Shown in pieces: positions 9,948 to 19,332 of a stretch of DNA of 64,000 bases (position 1 is its first letter; each line of letters begins with the position of its first letter). This DNA is from Acidobacteriota bacterium (GTDB taxonomy: Bacteria > Acidobacteriota > Vicinamibacteria > Vicinamibacterales > UBA2999): the NCBI GenBank assembly GCA_018000455.1, contig JAGNJW010000002.1, positions 1 to 64,000 of the forward strand. The letters run 5' to 3'. The notes under the pieces are model-generated. The model did no database searches. It saw only the letters and a program-made list of their open reading frames with translations, and was not told where the DNA came from. The position numbers and the translations under genes are program-made.

Positions 9948-12679
9948 GCCCGCTCCCGGGGCGCCCGGTCGTCATCGGTGGCGGCCTACGACCGCTGCTG
10001 CGGGTCGTCTACGCGCTGGTCGCGGGACTGACGGCATCGGCGATCTACCTTGGCGCCGTCACGGCCGCCGACTGGCTCATGGGAGGAAGCCACCAGGGCT
10101 ACGTGTACCAGTGGGCGCTCGTGGCGCACCTCGGCCTGGGCGTCCTCGTGCTGGCGCCGTTCGTGCTCTTCGCCGTGGCCCACGCCCGGGCGGCCCGCCG
10201 GCATCCCAATCAGCGGGCGGCGCGCATCGGCTACCTCGTCGCCGCGCTGGCCACGATCGTTCTCGCCACCGGGCTGGCGCTCCTGCGCGTGGCCGGCATC
10301 GAACTGCGTCAGCCTGCCATGCGCGGCCTCGCCTACTGGCTGCACGTCCTGGTCCCCGTGGCGGCGTTCTGGGCATTTCACCGGCACCGCCGCCGCGGGC
10401 GCCCGATCGCGCCCGCCGCCGCCTGGACATGGGGGCTCGCCACCGCCGCGGTCGTGGCCCTGACGGCCGTGGTCGACCTCGGCATCAGTCGCGAGGAGGG
10501 TACCCCGGGGGAACAGGCGTCGTTTCTCCCCTCGCTGGCGCGAACCGCGACCGGCCGCACGATTCGCGCCGACGCGCTGATGAACGACAGCTACTGCGCC
10601 GAGTGCCATCAGGACGCGCATACCGGCTGGCTCTCGAGCGCCCATCGCTTCAGCTCCTTCAACAACGCCGTCTATGCCGCCAGTGTGAAGGAAACACGCC
10701 AGGTCGTGCTGGCGCGCGATGGCACGGTGGACGCCAGTCGCTGGTGCGCCGGCTGCCATGACCCGGTGCCGCTCTTCTCGGGCGCCTTCTCGCGGCCCGA
10801 CTTCGACACCGAACGGGATCCGACGGCGCAGGCCGGCATCACCTGCATCGCCTGCCATGCCATCGAGAAGGTGAACAGCACGCGCGGCAACGGCGACTAC
10901 ACGATCGGCGAGCCCAGGCATTACCCCTTCGCCCTGAGCGCCAGTCCCGCCCTCAGGGCGCTCAGCCAGCAGCTCATCAAGGCCAAGCCCGCGTTCCACC
11001 AAGCCACGTTCCTCAAGCCGTTGCATCGTACGGCTGAGTTCTGCTCGACCTGCCACAAGGTGCACATCCCGGGCGCGCTCAACCAATACAAGGACTTCCT
11101 CCGCGGCCAGAACCACTACGACAGCTTCATCCTGAGCGGCGCCTCCGGACGCGGCGCGAGGTCGTTCTACTACCCACCCCAGGCCCAGGATCGCTGCGCC
11201 GGCTGTCACATGCCGCTCACCACGTCGCGCGACTTCGGTGCCCAGCCGTTCGATGCCAGCGGCGCCCTCCAGATCCACGACCACCGCTTCGCCGGCGGCA
11301 ACACCGGCCTGCCCCACCTGCGTGGCGATACCGCGACGGTGGCGGCGCAGCAGGCCTTCCTCCACGAGGCCGCCACGCTGGACCTCTTCGGCGTGCGCGA
11401 AGGCGGCACGATCGCCGGCCAGCTCCTCGGACCGCTCGACGGCGCGGCGCCGGCGTTGACGCCCGGCCAGCGCTACCTGACCGAGCTGGTCGTGCGCACG
11501 CGCAAGGTGGGACACCACTTCACGCAGGGCACGGCAGACTCGAACGAGGTGTGGGTGCAGGTGACGGTGAAGGCCGGGGAGACCGTGATCGGCCAAAGCG
11601 GTGCGCTCATGGCCGACGGGCGCGTCGACCCGTGGGCGCACTTCACGAACATCTACATGCTCGATCGACAAGGGCGCAGGATCGACCGGCGCAACGTCCA
11701 GGACATCTACGTGCCGCTCTACGACAAGCAGATCCCGCCCGGCGCGGCGCAAGTCGTGCACTATGGGTTCGACCTCCCACGCGGGGTGTCGGGGCCGATC
11801 ACCATCGAGGCGCGCCTCCTCTACCGCAAGTTCGACCTGACGCTGATGCGGTTCGTGAAGGGCGACGCCTACGTCATCGACCTGCCGATCACGACCATCG
11901 CGACTGCGTCGACACGTCTGCCCGGCGCGGCGGGACCAGCGCCCACGCAACCTGCCTGGGAGCGCTGGAACGACTACGGCATCGGCCTGCTGCTCGAGGG
12001 CAACGCCGGCAGTGACAAGGGCGAACTGCGACAGGCCGAAGCGGCCTTCGCCGAGGTCGAGAAGCTGGGACGGCCGGAGGGCCCGCTCAACCTCGCCCGC
12101 GTGTACTACAAGGAGGGCCGGCTCGATGAGGCGGCCGAGGCGCTCCGCCGCGCCGTCGCCGCCGGCGCGGCGCCGTGGACCGCGGCGTGGATGAACGGCC
12201 TCGTCAACAAGGAGAACGGCCATCTCGACGAAGCCATCGCCAATTTCACGGCGGCGCTCGGGGCTACGTCGCCCGATCTGATTGCCCGTGGCTTCGATTT
12301 CAGCCGCGACTACGAGGTGCTCAACGAACTCGGCCTGACGCTCTTCGAACGCGCCAAGCAGGAACGCGGCGAGCAGCGCGCCGCCAGCCGGCGCGCTTTG
12401 CTCGATCTGGCGGTCGCCACCTTCGAGCGCACGCTGACCCTCGACAGCGAGAACGTTACCGCACACTACGCCCTCGGCCTCATCCACGCCGATCTCGGCC
12501 ACGACGCCCTGGCCGCCATGCACCGCGACGCGCACCTGCGCTATACGGCCGACGAGCAATCGCGCAGCCGCGTCATTGCCGTCCATCGCGCGTCCTCGCC
12601 GGCGGCGAACCATGCGGCGCAGTCCGTCGTGATCTACGATCTGCAGCGAAAGGACGCGCCGGCCGTGCCGGTGCCGTGA
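9944..12679 (+). CDS. Membrane-anchored five-haem cytochrome c with C-terminal TPRs
   Basis: Predicted 911 aa from ATG 9944, which overlaps the upstream stop. The N-terminal about 190 residues have five hydrophobic helices with His in helices 2 and 4 (for example VAHLGLG and YWLHVLVPVA), compatible with b-haem ligation. The periplasmic part has five CxxCH haem sites: CAECH about 218, CAGCH about 268, CIACH about 301, CSTCH about 367 and CAGCH about 418, as in the cytochrome c554/NrfH-type multihaem families. A beta-rich region follows, then TPR-like helices from about 665 to 880. The layout suggests electron transfer from the membrane (quinol) to a periplasmic partner. That is inference; partner and acceptor are unknown. 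It is the middle gene of the operon. Confidence 0.82.
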   Translation: MSPLPGRPVVIGGGLRPLLRVVYALVAGLTASAIYLGAVTAADWLMGGSHQGYVYQWALVAHLGLGVLVLAPFVLFAVAHARAARRHPNQRAARIGYLVAALATIVLATGLALLRVAGIELRQPAMRGLAYWLHVLVPVAAFWAFHRHRRRGRPIAPAAAWTWGLATAAVVALTAVVDLGISREEGTPGEQASFLPSLARTATGRTIRADALMNDSYCAECHQDAHTGWLSSAHRFSSFNNAVYAASVKETRQVVLARDGTVDASRWCAGCHDPVPLFSGAFSRPDFDTERDPTAQAGITCIACHAIEKVNSTRGNGDYTIGEPRHYPFALSASPALRALSQQLIKAKPAFHQATFLKPLHRTAEFCSTCHKVHIPGALNQYKDFLRGQNHYDSFILSGASGRGARSFYYPPQAQDRCAGCHMPLTTSRDFGAQPFDASGALQIHDHRFAGGNTGLPHLRGDTATVAAQQAFLHEAATLDLFGVREGGTIAGQLLGPLDGAAPALTPGQRYLTELVVRTRKVGHHFTQGTADSNEVWVQVTVKAGETVIGQSGALMADGRVDPWAHFTNIYMLDRQGRRIDRRNVQDIYVPLYDKQIPPGAAQVVHYGFDLPRGVSGPITIEARLLYRKFDLTLMRFVKGDAYVIDLPITTIATASTRLPGAAGPAPTQPAWERWNDYGIGLLLEGNAGSDKGELRQAEAAFAEVEKLGRPEGPLNLARVYYKEGRLDEAAEALRRAVAAGAAPWTAAWMNGLVNKENGHLDEAIANFTAALGATSPDLIARGFDFSRDYEVLNELGLTLFERAKQERGEQRAASRRALLDLAVATFERTLTLDSENVTAHYALGLIHADLGHDALAAMHRDAHLRYTADEQSRSRVIAVHRASSPAANHAAQSVVIYDLQRKDAPAVPVP

Positions 12680-14460
12680 CCGGTACACCCGTGAGCCACT
12701 CCACCCGCCGCTTCCGTCCACTTCTCGCCGGCGTGCTCCTCCTCGCCGCCGGCTTCGCCGCCTGGCTGGTCATGCGTGGTCCGGCCACGCCCGTCTCGAG
12801 CGGGCCCGACGCCGCGGGGCGCGACGTGGCCACGGCCCCGGCCGCCAGGTTCGTCGACATCACGAACGACGCCGGACTCGCCGGCGTCTCGCGGGTGAAC
12901 GGCGCCACCGGCGAAAAGCTGCTGCCCGAGACGACTGGTGGTGGCGGCGCCTTTGTCGACGTCGACAACGACGGCGACCTCGACGTGGTGCTCGTGAACG
13001 GCCAGGCGTGGCCGTGGACGAAAGCGAACCCGCCGGCGCTGCGCTCGACGGTGGTGCTGTATGCAAACGATGGTGCCGGGCGCTTCACCGACACGACGGC
13101 TGCCGCCGGCCTCGCGGTGCAGCGCTACGGGATGGGAGTGGCCGCCGGCGACTTCGACAACGACGGCTGGACCGACCTCTACATCACGGCCGTTGGCAGG
13201 AACGTGCTGCTCAAGAACATCGGCGGACGCTTCCACGACATCACGGCCGAGGCCGGGGTGGCGGGCCAGGCCGACGACTGGAGCACGTGCGCGACATGGT
13301 TCGACGCCGACTCGGATGGCGATCTCGATCTCTTCGTCTGCAACTACGTCCGCTGGTCGCGCCAGCTCGACCTCGCGCAGGACTTCAGCCTCGCGGGCAT
13401 CGGCCGGGCTTACGGCCCGCCGCGCAATTTCGCCGGCGCCGCGCCGCGCTTCTTTGTCAACCAGGGCGACGGTCACTTCGTCGAGCGCGCCAACGCCGCC
13501 GGCTTGGTCGTCACCGATCCGGTCACCGAGATGCCAGCCGCCAAGTCACTCGGCGTCGCCCTCGCCCATCTCGACGCCGATCGCTGCCTCGACCTCATCG
13601 TCGCCAACGACACCGTCCGCAACTTCGCGTTCCGGAATCGCTGCGACGGCACCTTCGAGGAAATCGGCATCACGCTCGGCCTGGCCTACGACAGCTACGG
13701 CAACGCCCGCTCCGGCATGGGCATCGATCTGGCGGAGGTGCGCGACGACGGCGCGCCGGTGGTGGCGATCGGCAACTTCGCCAACGAGATGACGGCGTTC
13801 TTCGCCAGACAGGCGTCCGGGCAGTTCGTCGACGAGGCGATTGCCGCTGGGATCGGCGCACCAAGCCGGGCGTTTCTGACCTTCGGCGTGCTGTTCTTCG
13901 ACTACGACCTCGACGGCCGCCAGGACCTGCTGACCATCAACGGCCACGTGGAAGACCAGATCGCGCTCGTCCAGGCGAGCCAGCAGCACGCGCAGCCGGC
14001 GGCCCTCTACTGGAACGCCGGCACCGACGCCCGATCGACTTTCGTGCCCGTGGCCGATACCGGAGGGCTCGCCACGCCGATGGTGGGCCGCGGCGGTGCC
14101 TACGGCGACATCGACGGCGATGGCGATCTCGACCTGCTGCTCGTGCCGGCGAGCGGCGCCGTGCGCCTGCTGCGCAATGACTCGGCGCCGGGGCGCTGGT
14201 TCCGCCTGCGCCTGGTGGGACGCACGAGCGGGCACGACGCGGTCGGCGCGGTGGTGGAGGTCGAAGCCGGCGGCCGCACCAAGCGGCGACTCGTCACCGC
14301 CACCCACGGCTACCTGTCGCAGTCTGATCCCGGCCTGACGTTTGGCCTGGCGGCCGGCGAGTCGCCAGACATGATTCGTGTCACCTGGCCGAGCGGCGCG
14401 GTACAGACCCGGTCGGGAGTGCCGCTGGCTCAGACGACGATCATCACCGAGGTGCAGTAG
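12676..14460 (+). CDS. CRTAC1-like FG-GAP protein with C-terminal ASPIC/UnbV domain
   Basis: Predicted 594 aa from GTG 12676, which overlaps the previous stop (GTGA); GTG 12691 is an in-frame alternative. A single N-terminal hydrophobic helix (LLAGVLLLAAGFAAWLVM) acts as a signal anchor. FG-GAP/VCBS repeats with DVDNDGDLDVVLVNG-type calcium loops follow, and the C-terminal 80 residues are a classic ASPIC/UnbV domain (VEVEAGGRTKRRLV to VTWPSGAVQ). Third gene of the operon. Its last 17 bp overlap the convergent gene 14444-16168. Probably an exported beta-propeller protein; biochemical role unknown. Confidence 0.82.
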   Translation: MTGTPVSHSTRRFRPLLAGVLLLAAGFAAWLVMRGPATPVSSGPDAAGRDVATAPAARFVDITNDAGLAGVSRVNGATGEKLLPETTGGGGAFVDVDNDGDLDVVLVNGQAWPWTKANPPALRSTVVLYANDGAGRFTDTTAAAGLAVQRYGMGVAAGDFDNDGWTDLYITAVGRNVLLKNIGGRFHDITAEAGVAGQADDWSTCATWFDADSDGDLDLFVCNYVRWSRQLDLAQDFSLAGIGRAYGPPRNFAGAAPRFFVNQGDGHFVERANAAGLVVTDPVTEMPAAKSLGVALAHLDADRCLDLIVANDTVRNFAFRNRCDGTFEEIGITLGLAYDSYGNARSGMGIDLAEVRDDGAPVVAIGNFANEMTAFFARQASGQFVDEAIAAGIGAPSRAFLTFGVLFFDYDLDGRQDLLTINGHVEDQIALVQASQQHAQPAALYWNAGTDARSTFVPVADTGGLATPMVGRGGAYGDIDGDGDLDLLLVPASGAVRLLRNDSAPGRWFRLRLVGRTSGHDAVGAVVEVEAGGRTKRRLVTATHGYLSQSDPGLTFGLAAGESPDMIRVTWPSGAVQTRSGVPLAQTTIITEVQ

Positions 14461-16168
14461 CGGTCTGGGCACGCTCGGTGCCTGCGCCCTGGCGCAGCGT
14501 GACGACCGCGTCGACACCGAGCGGTCCGAACCGCTCCACCGTCCCGCCGGGCCAGGTGACGTCCACGTGGTCGATGGCCGAGGCCGCCCCCAACCCGACG
14601 TGCACACGGGCGTCGTTGGCCGCCAGATAGCTGTAACCGGTGCGCACGTCGCGCCGCCACGTGCGCCCGCCCGCCGCTACGGTGACGATGGCACCGAGTG
14701 CATCGCTCCCGGCGGCCGACTTGACCGCGAACTGGGCCCAGTGGCCGCGGTTCGCGACGACGTTGCGCAGCAGGTGCGGCGCGCCGTCGCGGTTGGCCAC
14801 CAGCACGTCGACACCGCCATCGTTGTCGATGTCGCCAAAGGCCGCGGCGCGGCTGGTCGCGATGAGCGGCGCGACGGTGCCACCCCGGGGCTGCACCTCT
14901 TCGAACGCCGCGCCGGCAACGCCTCTGAACAAGAGATTGGGCTCCGCGTAGGGATCGATCGCGTAACTCTCGCCCTGCAGTCCGACGCGGCCGTTGACTT
15001 CGTAGAGATCGAGCCGGCCGTCGTTGTCGAAATCCACCATCGCCAGCCCGAAGCGGGTGAAGCGGCGGCTGACGACCCGCAGGCCGGCCATGTTCGTGGC
15101 ATCGACGAAGAAGTTGCCATCGTTGCGGAAGAACGAGTCGGATTCGGAATCGAGGTTCATCACCAGCAGGTCGTTGTCGCCGTCGTCGTCGACATCGGCC
15201 GCGTGCACGCCCATGCCGGCCTTGGGGGCGCCGTCCTGGTCGATGGCCACGCCGCGCGCGAGCGCGACGTCGATGAACCGTCCGTCGCCCTGATTGAGCC
15301 ACAGGTGGTTGGGCGTGCCGTCATTGGCGACGAACAGATCCGGACGTCCATCGGCATTGACGTCGTCGGCGATGACGCCGAGGCCGTTGCCGCGGGCAGC
15401 CGTGAGCCCGGCGGCTGCCGACATGTCGGCGAACGTGCCGTTGCCGCGATTGACGAACAGCAGGTCGCTGGTTGGCGCGTCGTAGTTCTTCGGACTGCAG
15501 AAGTCGATGAGGCCGGTGAGGCTGAAGCACTGCCGCTCGCGCAGCGGCGTCCACGCCAGGTAGCGGGTGACGAACAGATCGAGATCGCCGTCGCCGTCGG
15601 CATCGAAGAAGGTGGCGCTCGTACTCCAGCCCGAGCCGGCCACGCCGGTCCTGGCCGTGACGTCGGTGAAGCGGCCGTGGCCGTCGTTCTGCAAGAGGAC
15701 GTTGGCGCCGAGATTGGTCAGGTAGACGTCCAGGTCGCCGTCGCCGTCGTAGTCGCCGGTGGCCACACCCATGCCGTAGCCGGCCACGTCCACGCCACTG
15801 CCGGCCGTGACGTCCTCGAAGCGGCCGCGGCCGTCGTTCCTGAAGAGCCGGTGGCGCACGCCGCGGTCGTCGGCCCCGAGCGTGCCGCTCTGCACGAGCA
15901 GCGCGTCGAGATCGCCATCGGCGTCCATGTCGAAGAGCGCGGCGCCGCCGCCCATGATTTCTGGCAGGCGGTAGGTGGCGCCTTGGTGTCCTGAGCGGTG
16001 CGTGAAGGCGAGCCCTGCCGAGATTGCCACGTCCTCGAACCACGGCGCGGTGGCCGAGGCCGCCGGCGTGCCTGACGACGGCCCCGGGGCGGTCGGGCCG
16101 CACCCCGCCGCAGCTATCGCACACGCCAGGACGGCGGCGCTGGCGGCGCGCGCGACGCGGCAAATCAT
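14444..16168 (-). CDS. CRTAC1-like FG-GAP/ASPIC lipoprotein
   Basis: Predicted 574 aa with a lipoprotein signal (AAAGC, Cys23). It contains several FG-GAP/VCBS repeats (DMDADGDLDALLV, DYDGDGDLDVYLTN, DADGDGDLDLFVT, DVNADGRPDLFVAN, DVDDDGDNDLLVM) and a C-terminal ASPIC/UnbV domain (VTVAAGGRTWRRDV to VDVTWPGGTVERFG). The start ATG overlaps the stop of the upstream TPR lipoprotein gene (ATGA at 16165-16168), so the two are translationally coupled. It is paralogous in architecture to 12676-14460, which it faces tail to tail. Confidence 0.85.
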   Translation of the reverse strand: MICRVARAASAAVLACAIAAAGCGPTAPGPSSGTPAASATAPWFEDVAISAGLAFTHRSGHQGATYRLPEIMGGGAALFDMDADGDLDALLVQSGTLGADDRGVRHRLFRNDGRGRFEDVTAGSGVDVAGYGMGVATGDYDGDGDLDVYLTNLGANVLLQNDGHGRFTDVTARTGVAGSGWSTSATFFDADGDGDLDLFVTRYLAWTPLRERQCFSLTGLIDFCSPKNYDAPTSDLLFVNRGNGTFADMSAAAGLTAARGNGLGVIADDVNADGRPDLFVANDGTPNHLWLNQGDGRFIDVALARGVAIDQDGAPKAGMGVHAADVDDDGDNDLLVMNLDSESDSFFRNDGNFFVDATNMAGLRVVSRRFTRFGLAMVDFDNDGRLDLYEVNGRVGLQGESYAIDPYAEPNLLFRGVAGAAFEEVQPRGGTVAPLIATSRAAAFGDIDNDGGVDVLVANRDGAPHLLRNVVANRGHWAQFAVKSAAGSDALGAIVTVAAGGRTWRRDVRTGYSYLAANDARVHVGLGAASAIDHVDVTWPGGTVERFGPLGVDAVVTLRQGAGTERAQTATAPR

Positions 16169-17559
16169 CGGCGTGTCCCGGCCGCGGCCAGCCGCCGCTC
16201 GACATCGGCAAGTCCGGCGTGAGCGGGCGCCACCTTGCGAGCGCGGGCAATCCATCGCTCCGCATCGTCGACCGCACCAGTGGCGAGCGCCGCCGAGGCG
16301 CCGCCCACGAGCGCATCGGCCAGCAGAGGGTCGCGCGCGAGGGCCTGGCGATACGCGGCCAGTGCGGCGGCGGCGTGCCGCCGCTCGAGACGAATGCTGC
16401 CAATCCACGCCAGCGCCTTGGCATCGGTCGGATTGGCCGCCGCCGCCAGGGCCAGCCAGCGCTCGGCGTCGTCGAGGCGTCCACTCCGCCAGGCCACGAC
16501 GCCGCGCAGGCGGGTGGCGTCGGCGTCCGCTGGCCGCAACTCGAGCGCCTTGACGACCCTCTTGTCGGCGTCGTCCCAAAAGCGGTCGAAGAGATCGGCC
16601 GTTGCCAAGTTCATGGTGGCGTCGAAGTCGTCGGGATGCACCGCGAGGATGCCCTCGAGCAGCGGACGAGCCTCGGCCGTTCGTCCGGCCGCGGCGTAGA
16701 TGCCGCCCAGATAGGTGGTGAGTGCGCGGTCATCGGGCCGCTCGACCCGCAACTGCTCGAGCAGCCGGATGGCGGCGGGATAGTTACCCTCGAGCCCGAG
16801 GGCGGTCGCATCCTTCAGCGTCGCCGCGAAGCCGCGGCGGTAGGCGCCTACTTCATCGGCCCACGGATCGATCCATTGCGGCTCGCCGGCGGCGCCGGCC
16901 GCCATCGCTTCGTCGGCCTCCCGCGCACGGCCGAGCGCCCGGTAGGCCGTGGCCAGCAGCTGATAGGCATAACGATCCAAGGGCGTGCGGTCGATCAGGG
17001 CCTCGAGGGTGCCTGCAGCCTCGCCCGGCTGGCCCTGCGCCAGCTGCACGCGCGCCAGGCCGATGGCGCCGCCCGGATCGCCAGGCGCCAGGTTCCTTGC
17101 CACTCGGAAGGCGGCCTCGGCGCCGGTCAGATCGCCGCGATCGAGCAGCACCAGCCCACGCCGCCAGCGCGAGGGCGCGTAGTCGGGCGTCAGGGCGATG
17201 GCCTGGTCGTAGGCCGCCAGCGCGCCGTCGGTATCGCCCTCACGGGCGCGAAGCCGCGCCAGGTGGTGCCACCATCGGCCGTGCGACGCGCTGAGCGTCG
17301 TGGCCGTGGCATAGGCGTCCTTCGCCTGCGGCGTAAGCCCATTGGCTTCGAGCGTCATCGCCAGCACGCCCCAGCGGTTCGCGTCAGACGGCGCGTCCCT
17401 GAGTGCGGCAAGCTGCTCGGCGACCAGCGGCGACACGGCGGAATCGAGCGCGCCGAACGACAGAATCTCCGGCACGGCTGGCCCGCGCTGGCAGGCGGTA
17501 AGAATCAAGAGGCTGACTGCGACCGCAAGAATCGGCGGCCGGAACCTGCAGGTGATCAC
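16165..17559 (-). CDS. TPR lipoprotein
   Basis: Predicted 464 aa with a lipoprotein signal (LTAC, Cys23) and nearly continuous tetratricopeptide-type repeats over residues about 60-460 (for example WWHHLARLRAREGDTDGALA and LLATAYRALGRAREADEA). Start is GTG 17559. It is first of a two-gene operon with the ASPIC lipoprotein. TPR proteins scaffold complexes, so this is a candidate organiser for the envelope proteins encoded in the convergent cluster (inference). Confidence 0.82.
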   Translation of the reverse strand: MITCRFRPPILAVAVSLLILTACQRGPAVPEILSFGALDSAVSPLVAEQLAALRDAPSDANRWGVLAMTLEANGLTPQAKDAYATATTLSASHGRWWHHLARLRAREGDTDGALAAYDQAIALTPDYAPSRWRRGLVLLDRGDLTGAEAAFRVARNLAPGDPGGAIGLARVQLAQGQPGEAAGTLEALIDRTPLDRYAYQLLATAYRALGRAREADEAMAAGAAGEPQWIDPWADEVGAYRRGFAATLKDATALGLEGNYPAAIRLLEQLRVERPDDRALTTYLGGIYAAAGRTAEARPLLEGILAVHPDDFDATMNLATADLFDRFWDDADKRVVKALELRPADADATRLRGVVAWRSGRLDDAERWLALAAAANPTDAKALAWIGSIRLERRHAAAALAAYRQALARDPLLADALVGGASAALATGAVDDAERWIARARKVAPAHAGLADVERRLAAAGTRR

Positions 17560-17692
17560 GGTGGACGTTCAGGCTACACCACTACGCCGCCCGCCCGGAG
17601 CGGTCCCTGCCCCAGAGGGATTCGGCCCGGCCCGGCACTGGTCCCGTTCGTGTTGACGGGGCCGCGACCTCGGCCGAAAGTACCGGCATGCC

Positions 17693-17983
17693 GTGATCCA
17701 TCGTGCCGTCCTTGCCACTTTCGTCGTCGCGCTCGCTACGTCGGCCACTGCCGGCCCCATCTCGCCTGGAGACCGCCAGCGCCTGGTGGCGCATCTCGAG
17801 ATGACGGAGGCCTGGCTCGTGAGCAAGGTCGCGGGCCTGTCGGACGCGCAGCTCACGTTCCTTGAATCGACGGCAACGTGGACGTCTAGGCTACCCGAAG
17901 GCCTGACCCGCACGACCATATCGTCACGCGGTAGGTTCCCGCTTGACTTACTGAATGTAAGGTCGATAATTAAAGCATATTGA
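17693..17983 (+). pseudogene. Truncated DinB-superfamily secreted protein
   Basis: GTG 17693 opens a 96-aa frame: a signal peptide (VLATFVVALATSATAG), then the first helix of a DinB/YfiT-type four-helix bundle (RLVAHLEMTEAWLVSKVAG followed by LSDAQLTF). At about 17880 the homology stops and the frame runs through AT-richer DNA that holds the promoter of the next gene. The remaining three helices and metal-binding His residues are missing, so the gene is probably a remnant. It could also be a short orphan protein. Confidence 0.5.
17943..17970 (+). promoter_or_regulatory. Near-consensus promoter with internal inverted repeat, for the padR gene
   Basis: TTGACT at 17943-17948 and GATAAT at 17965-17970 are 16 nt apart. 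Between them CTTAC-TGAAT-GTAAG (17947-17961) is an inverted repeat in a position where a regulator would block the promoter. The TTG start of the PadR gene follows 9 nt after the -10, so the mRNA is almost leaderless. Confidence 0.6.
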
Positions 17984-18300
17984 CTGCATCATCGCTGCCG
18001 CGCCTCTCAGCAACAGAGCGTCTCATCCTCGAACTGCTGGTCCAACACGGCGAACTGTTCGGACTGGCCCTGGTCGAGGCATCGGCCGGACGCCTCAAGC
18101 GCGGCACCGTCTACGTCACGCTCGGGCGGATGCAGGAGAAGGGTTACCTCGACTCACGCCAGGAGCCCCTGCCGCCAGGCGCGACCGGACTGCCCCGCCG
18201 CCTCTACACCCCGACCGAATACGCACTGCGCGTCCACGAAGCCTGGCGCGTCGCCGCGCAGATGTTTGCCGGTCGTCCAGCCACCAGCGACGCGCGATGA
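17980..18300 (+). CDS. PadR family transcriptional regulator
   Basis: Predicted 106 aa from TTG 17980. It has the winged-helix signature of PadR: LSATERLILELLVQHGELFG, then RLKRGTVYVTLGRMQEKGYL and a wing with RRLYTPTEYA. There is no C-terminal effector domain beyond a short helix. Its stop overlaps the start of the following membrane protein gene (ATGA at 18297-18300). Such PadR plus membrane-protein pairs are frequent in acidobacteria. Probably autoregulatory through the palindrome in its promoter (inference). Confidence 0.85.
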   Translation: MTASSLPRLSATERLILELLVQHGELFGLALVEASAGRLKRGTVYVTLGRMQEKGYLDSRQEPLPPGATGLPRRLYTPTEYALRVHEAWRVAAQMFAGRPATSDAR

Positions 18301-19223
18301 CTCTACTGGGAACGTCGATCGTGCGCTGGGCCACGCGGGCGTTTGGACAGGACGTCGCGACGCGCGTGTTCGAACCGCTCCTCGCCGACTGGCAGCGTGA
18401 ACTGCTGATGACGCCGTCGGTCCGCGGACGCGTCCGGGCGTGGCTGGCGGGCGCCGTAGCCGTCCTGCGCTGTACGATCGCGGTGGGTATCAGGGCCGCA
18501 GCGCCTCGCGTCGAGGATTGGCCGCGGTTGGGGCATGGTGTCGCCGTCGCCGCCGGCTTTCTCGTCCTCGGCATCGGCCTCCTGCTCGCGCCCTTCGTCC
18601 CGTGGTGGATCAACCGCGGCGGGGTCTTCGGCCGGCTGGTCCTCGACCTGGTGCCAGCAACCGTCGGCTTCGCCTTGCCGTTTGCGCTCCTGCCAGCGGC
18701 GATGACCATCGGCAGCAAGGCTCAAGGCCCCGCGTCGTGGCGCGCGCGTGTCGCGGTGACGGTCGGCGCATTGGCCGCCACGGGAGTCCTGGCGGGGATG
18801 CACGGCTGGGTCGCGCCGGTGGCGGGTCGTGACTTCCAGCAACGCCTGCGAGGGACGCTGCCGACGACGCCCACGGCCGTGAACGCGCCAGCGCTGCGCC
18901 TCTCGGCCCTTGCCGCATCGGCCGGCTCGAGCCGCGCGTCAGTCGTTGAACGGCGCCGCCGCGCGACGACCATGGTCGTCTGGCCGGCGGCGTTGCTGTT
19001 CCTGGGCTGGCGCCTCGGTCGCCATCGCGGCCGCGCCGGCACGGCCGCGCTGGCCGGGTGGTGGCTGCTCGCCGTGGCGATCGCTTTCGCCTTTCAGCCT
19101 GCTCAGACCCCGTTCGCCTCCCTGCACCCGATGAATTGGGTCCAGACGCCGGAGTTCGCAACCGCGTCGGTCTGGTTCGCGATGGCCCTGGCTTCCAGGC
19201 CGCGACACGCATCACAGCTGTGA
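18297..19223 (+). CDS. Multipass membrane protein co-expressed with PadR
   Basis: Predicted 308 aa. Hydrophobic segments lie at about 80-105 (GVAVAAGFLVLGIGLLLAPF), 115-140, 150-172, 225-245, 250-272 and near the C-terminus. The N-terminal about 60 residues resemble a soluble cytoplasmic segment, with DWQRELL as in the amino-terminal parts of some acidobacterial PadR-linked permeases. I do not recognise a family with confidence. It is coupled to the PadR gene by a 4-nt overlap and is presumably its regulatory target or partner. Confidence 0.7.
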   Translation: MTLLGTSIVRWATRAFGQDVATRVFEPLLADWQRELLMTPSVRGRVRAWLAGAVAVLRCTIAVGIRAAAPRVEDWPRLGHGVAVAAGFLVLGIGLLLAPFVPWWINRGGVFGRLVLDLVPATVGFALPFALLPAAMTIGSKAQGPASWRARVAVTVGALAATGVLAGMHGWVAPVAGRDFQQRLRGTLPTTPTAVNAPALRLSALAASAGSSRASVVERRRRATTMVVWPAALLFLGWRLGRHRGRAGTAALAGWWLLAVAIAFAFQPAQTPFASLHPMNWVQTPEFATASVWFAMALASRPRHASQL

Positions 19224-19332
19224 GAGCGCGGGCCGGGCGCGCGGGTCAGGCGTCGGCTCGACCGGAGAGGGCCGAGCCGGCACAGCCCGTCGCAGCGGCT
19301 GTGATCTGCTCCCGCGCCATACCCACGCGTGC

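Noticed and set aside
9986..12721. A 911-codon reverse frame opposite the multihaem cytochrome gene
   Set aside because: Antisense shadow; the forward frame carries five CxxCH sites and transmembrane helices.
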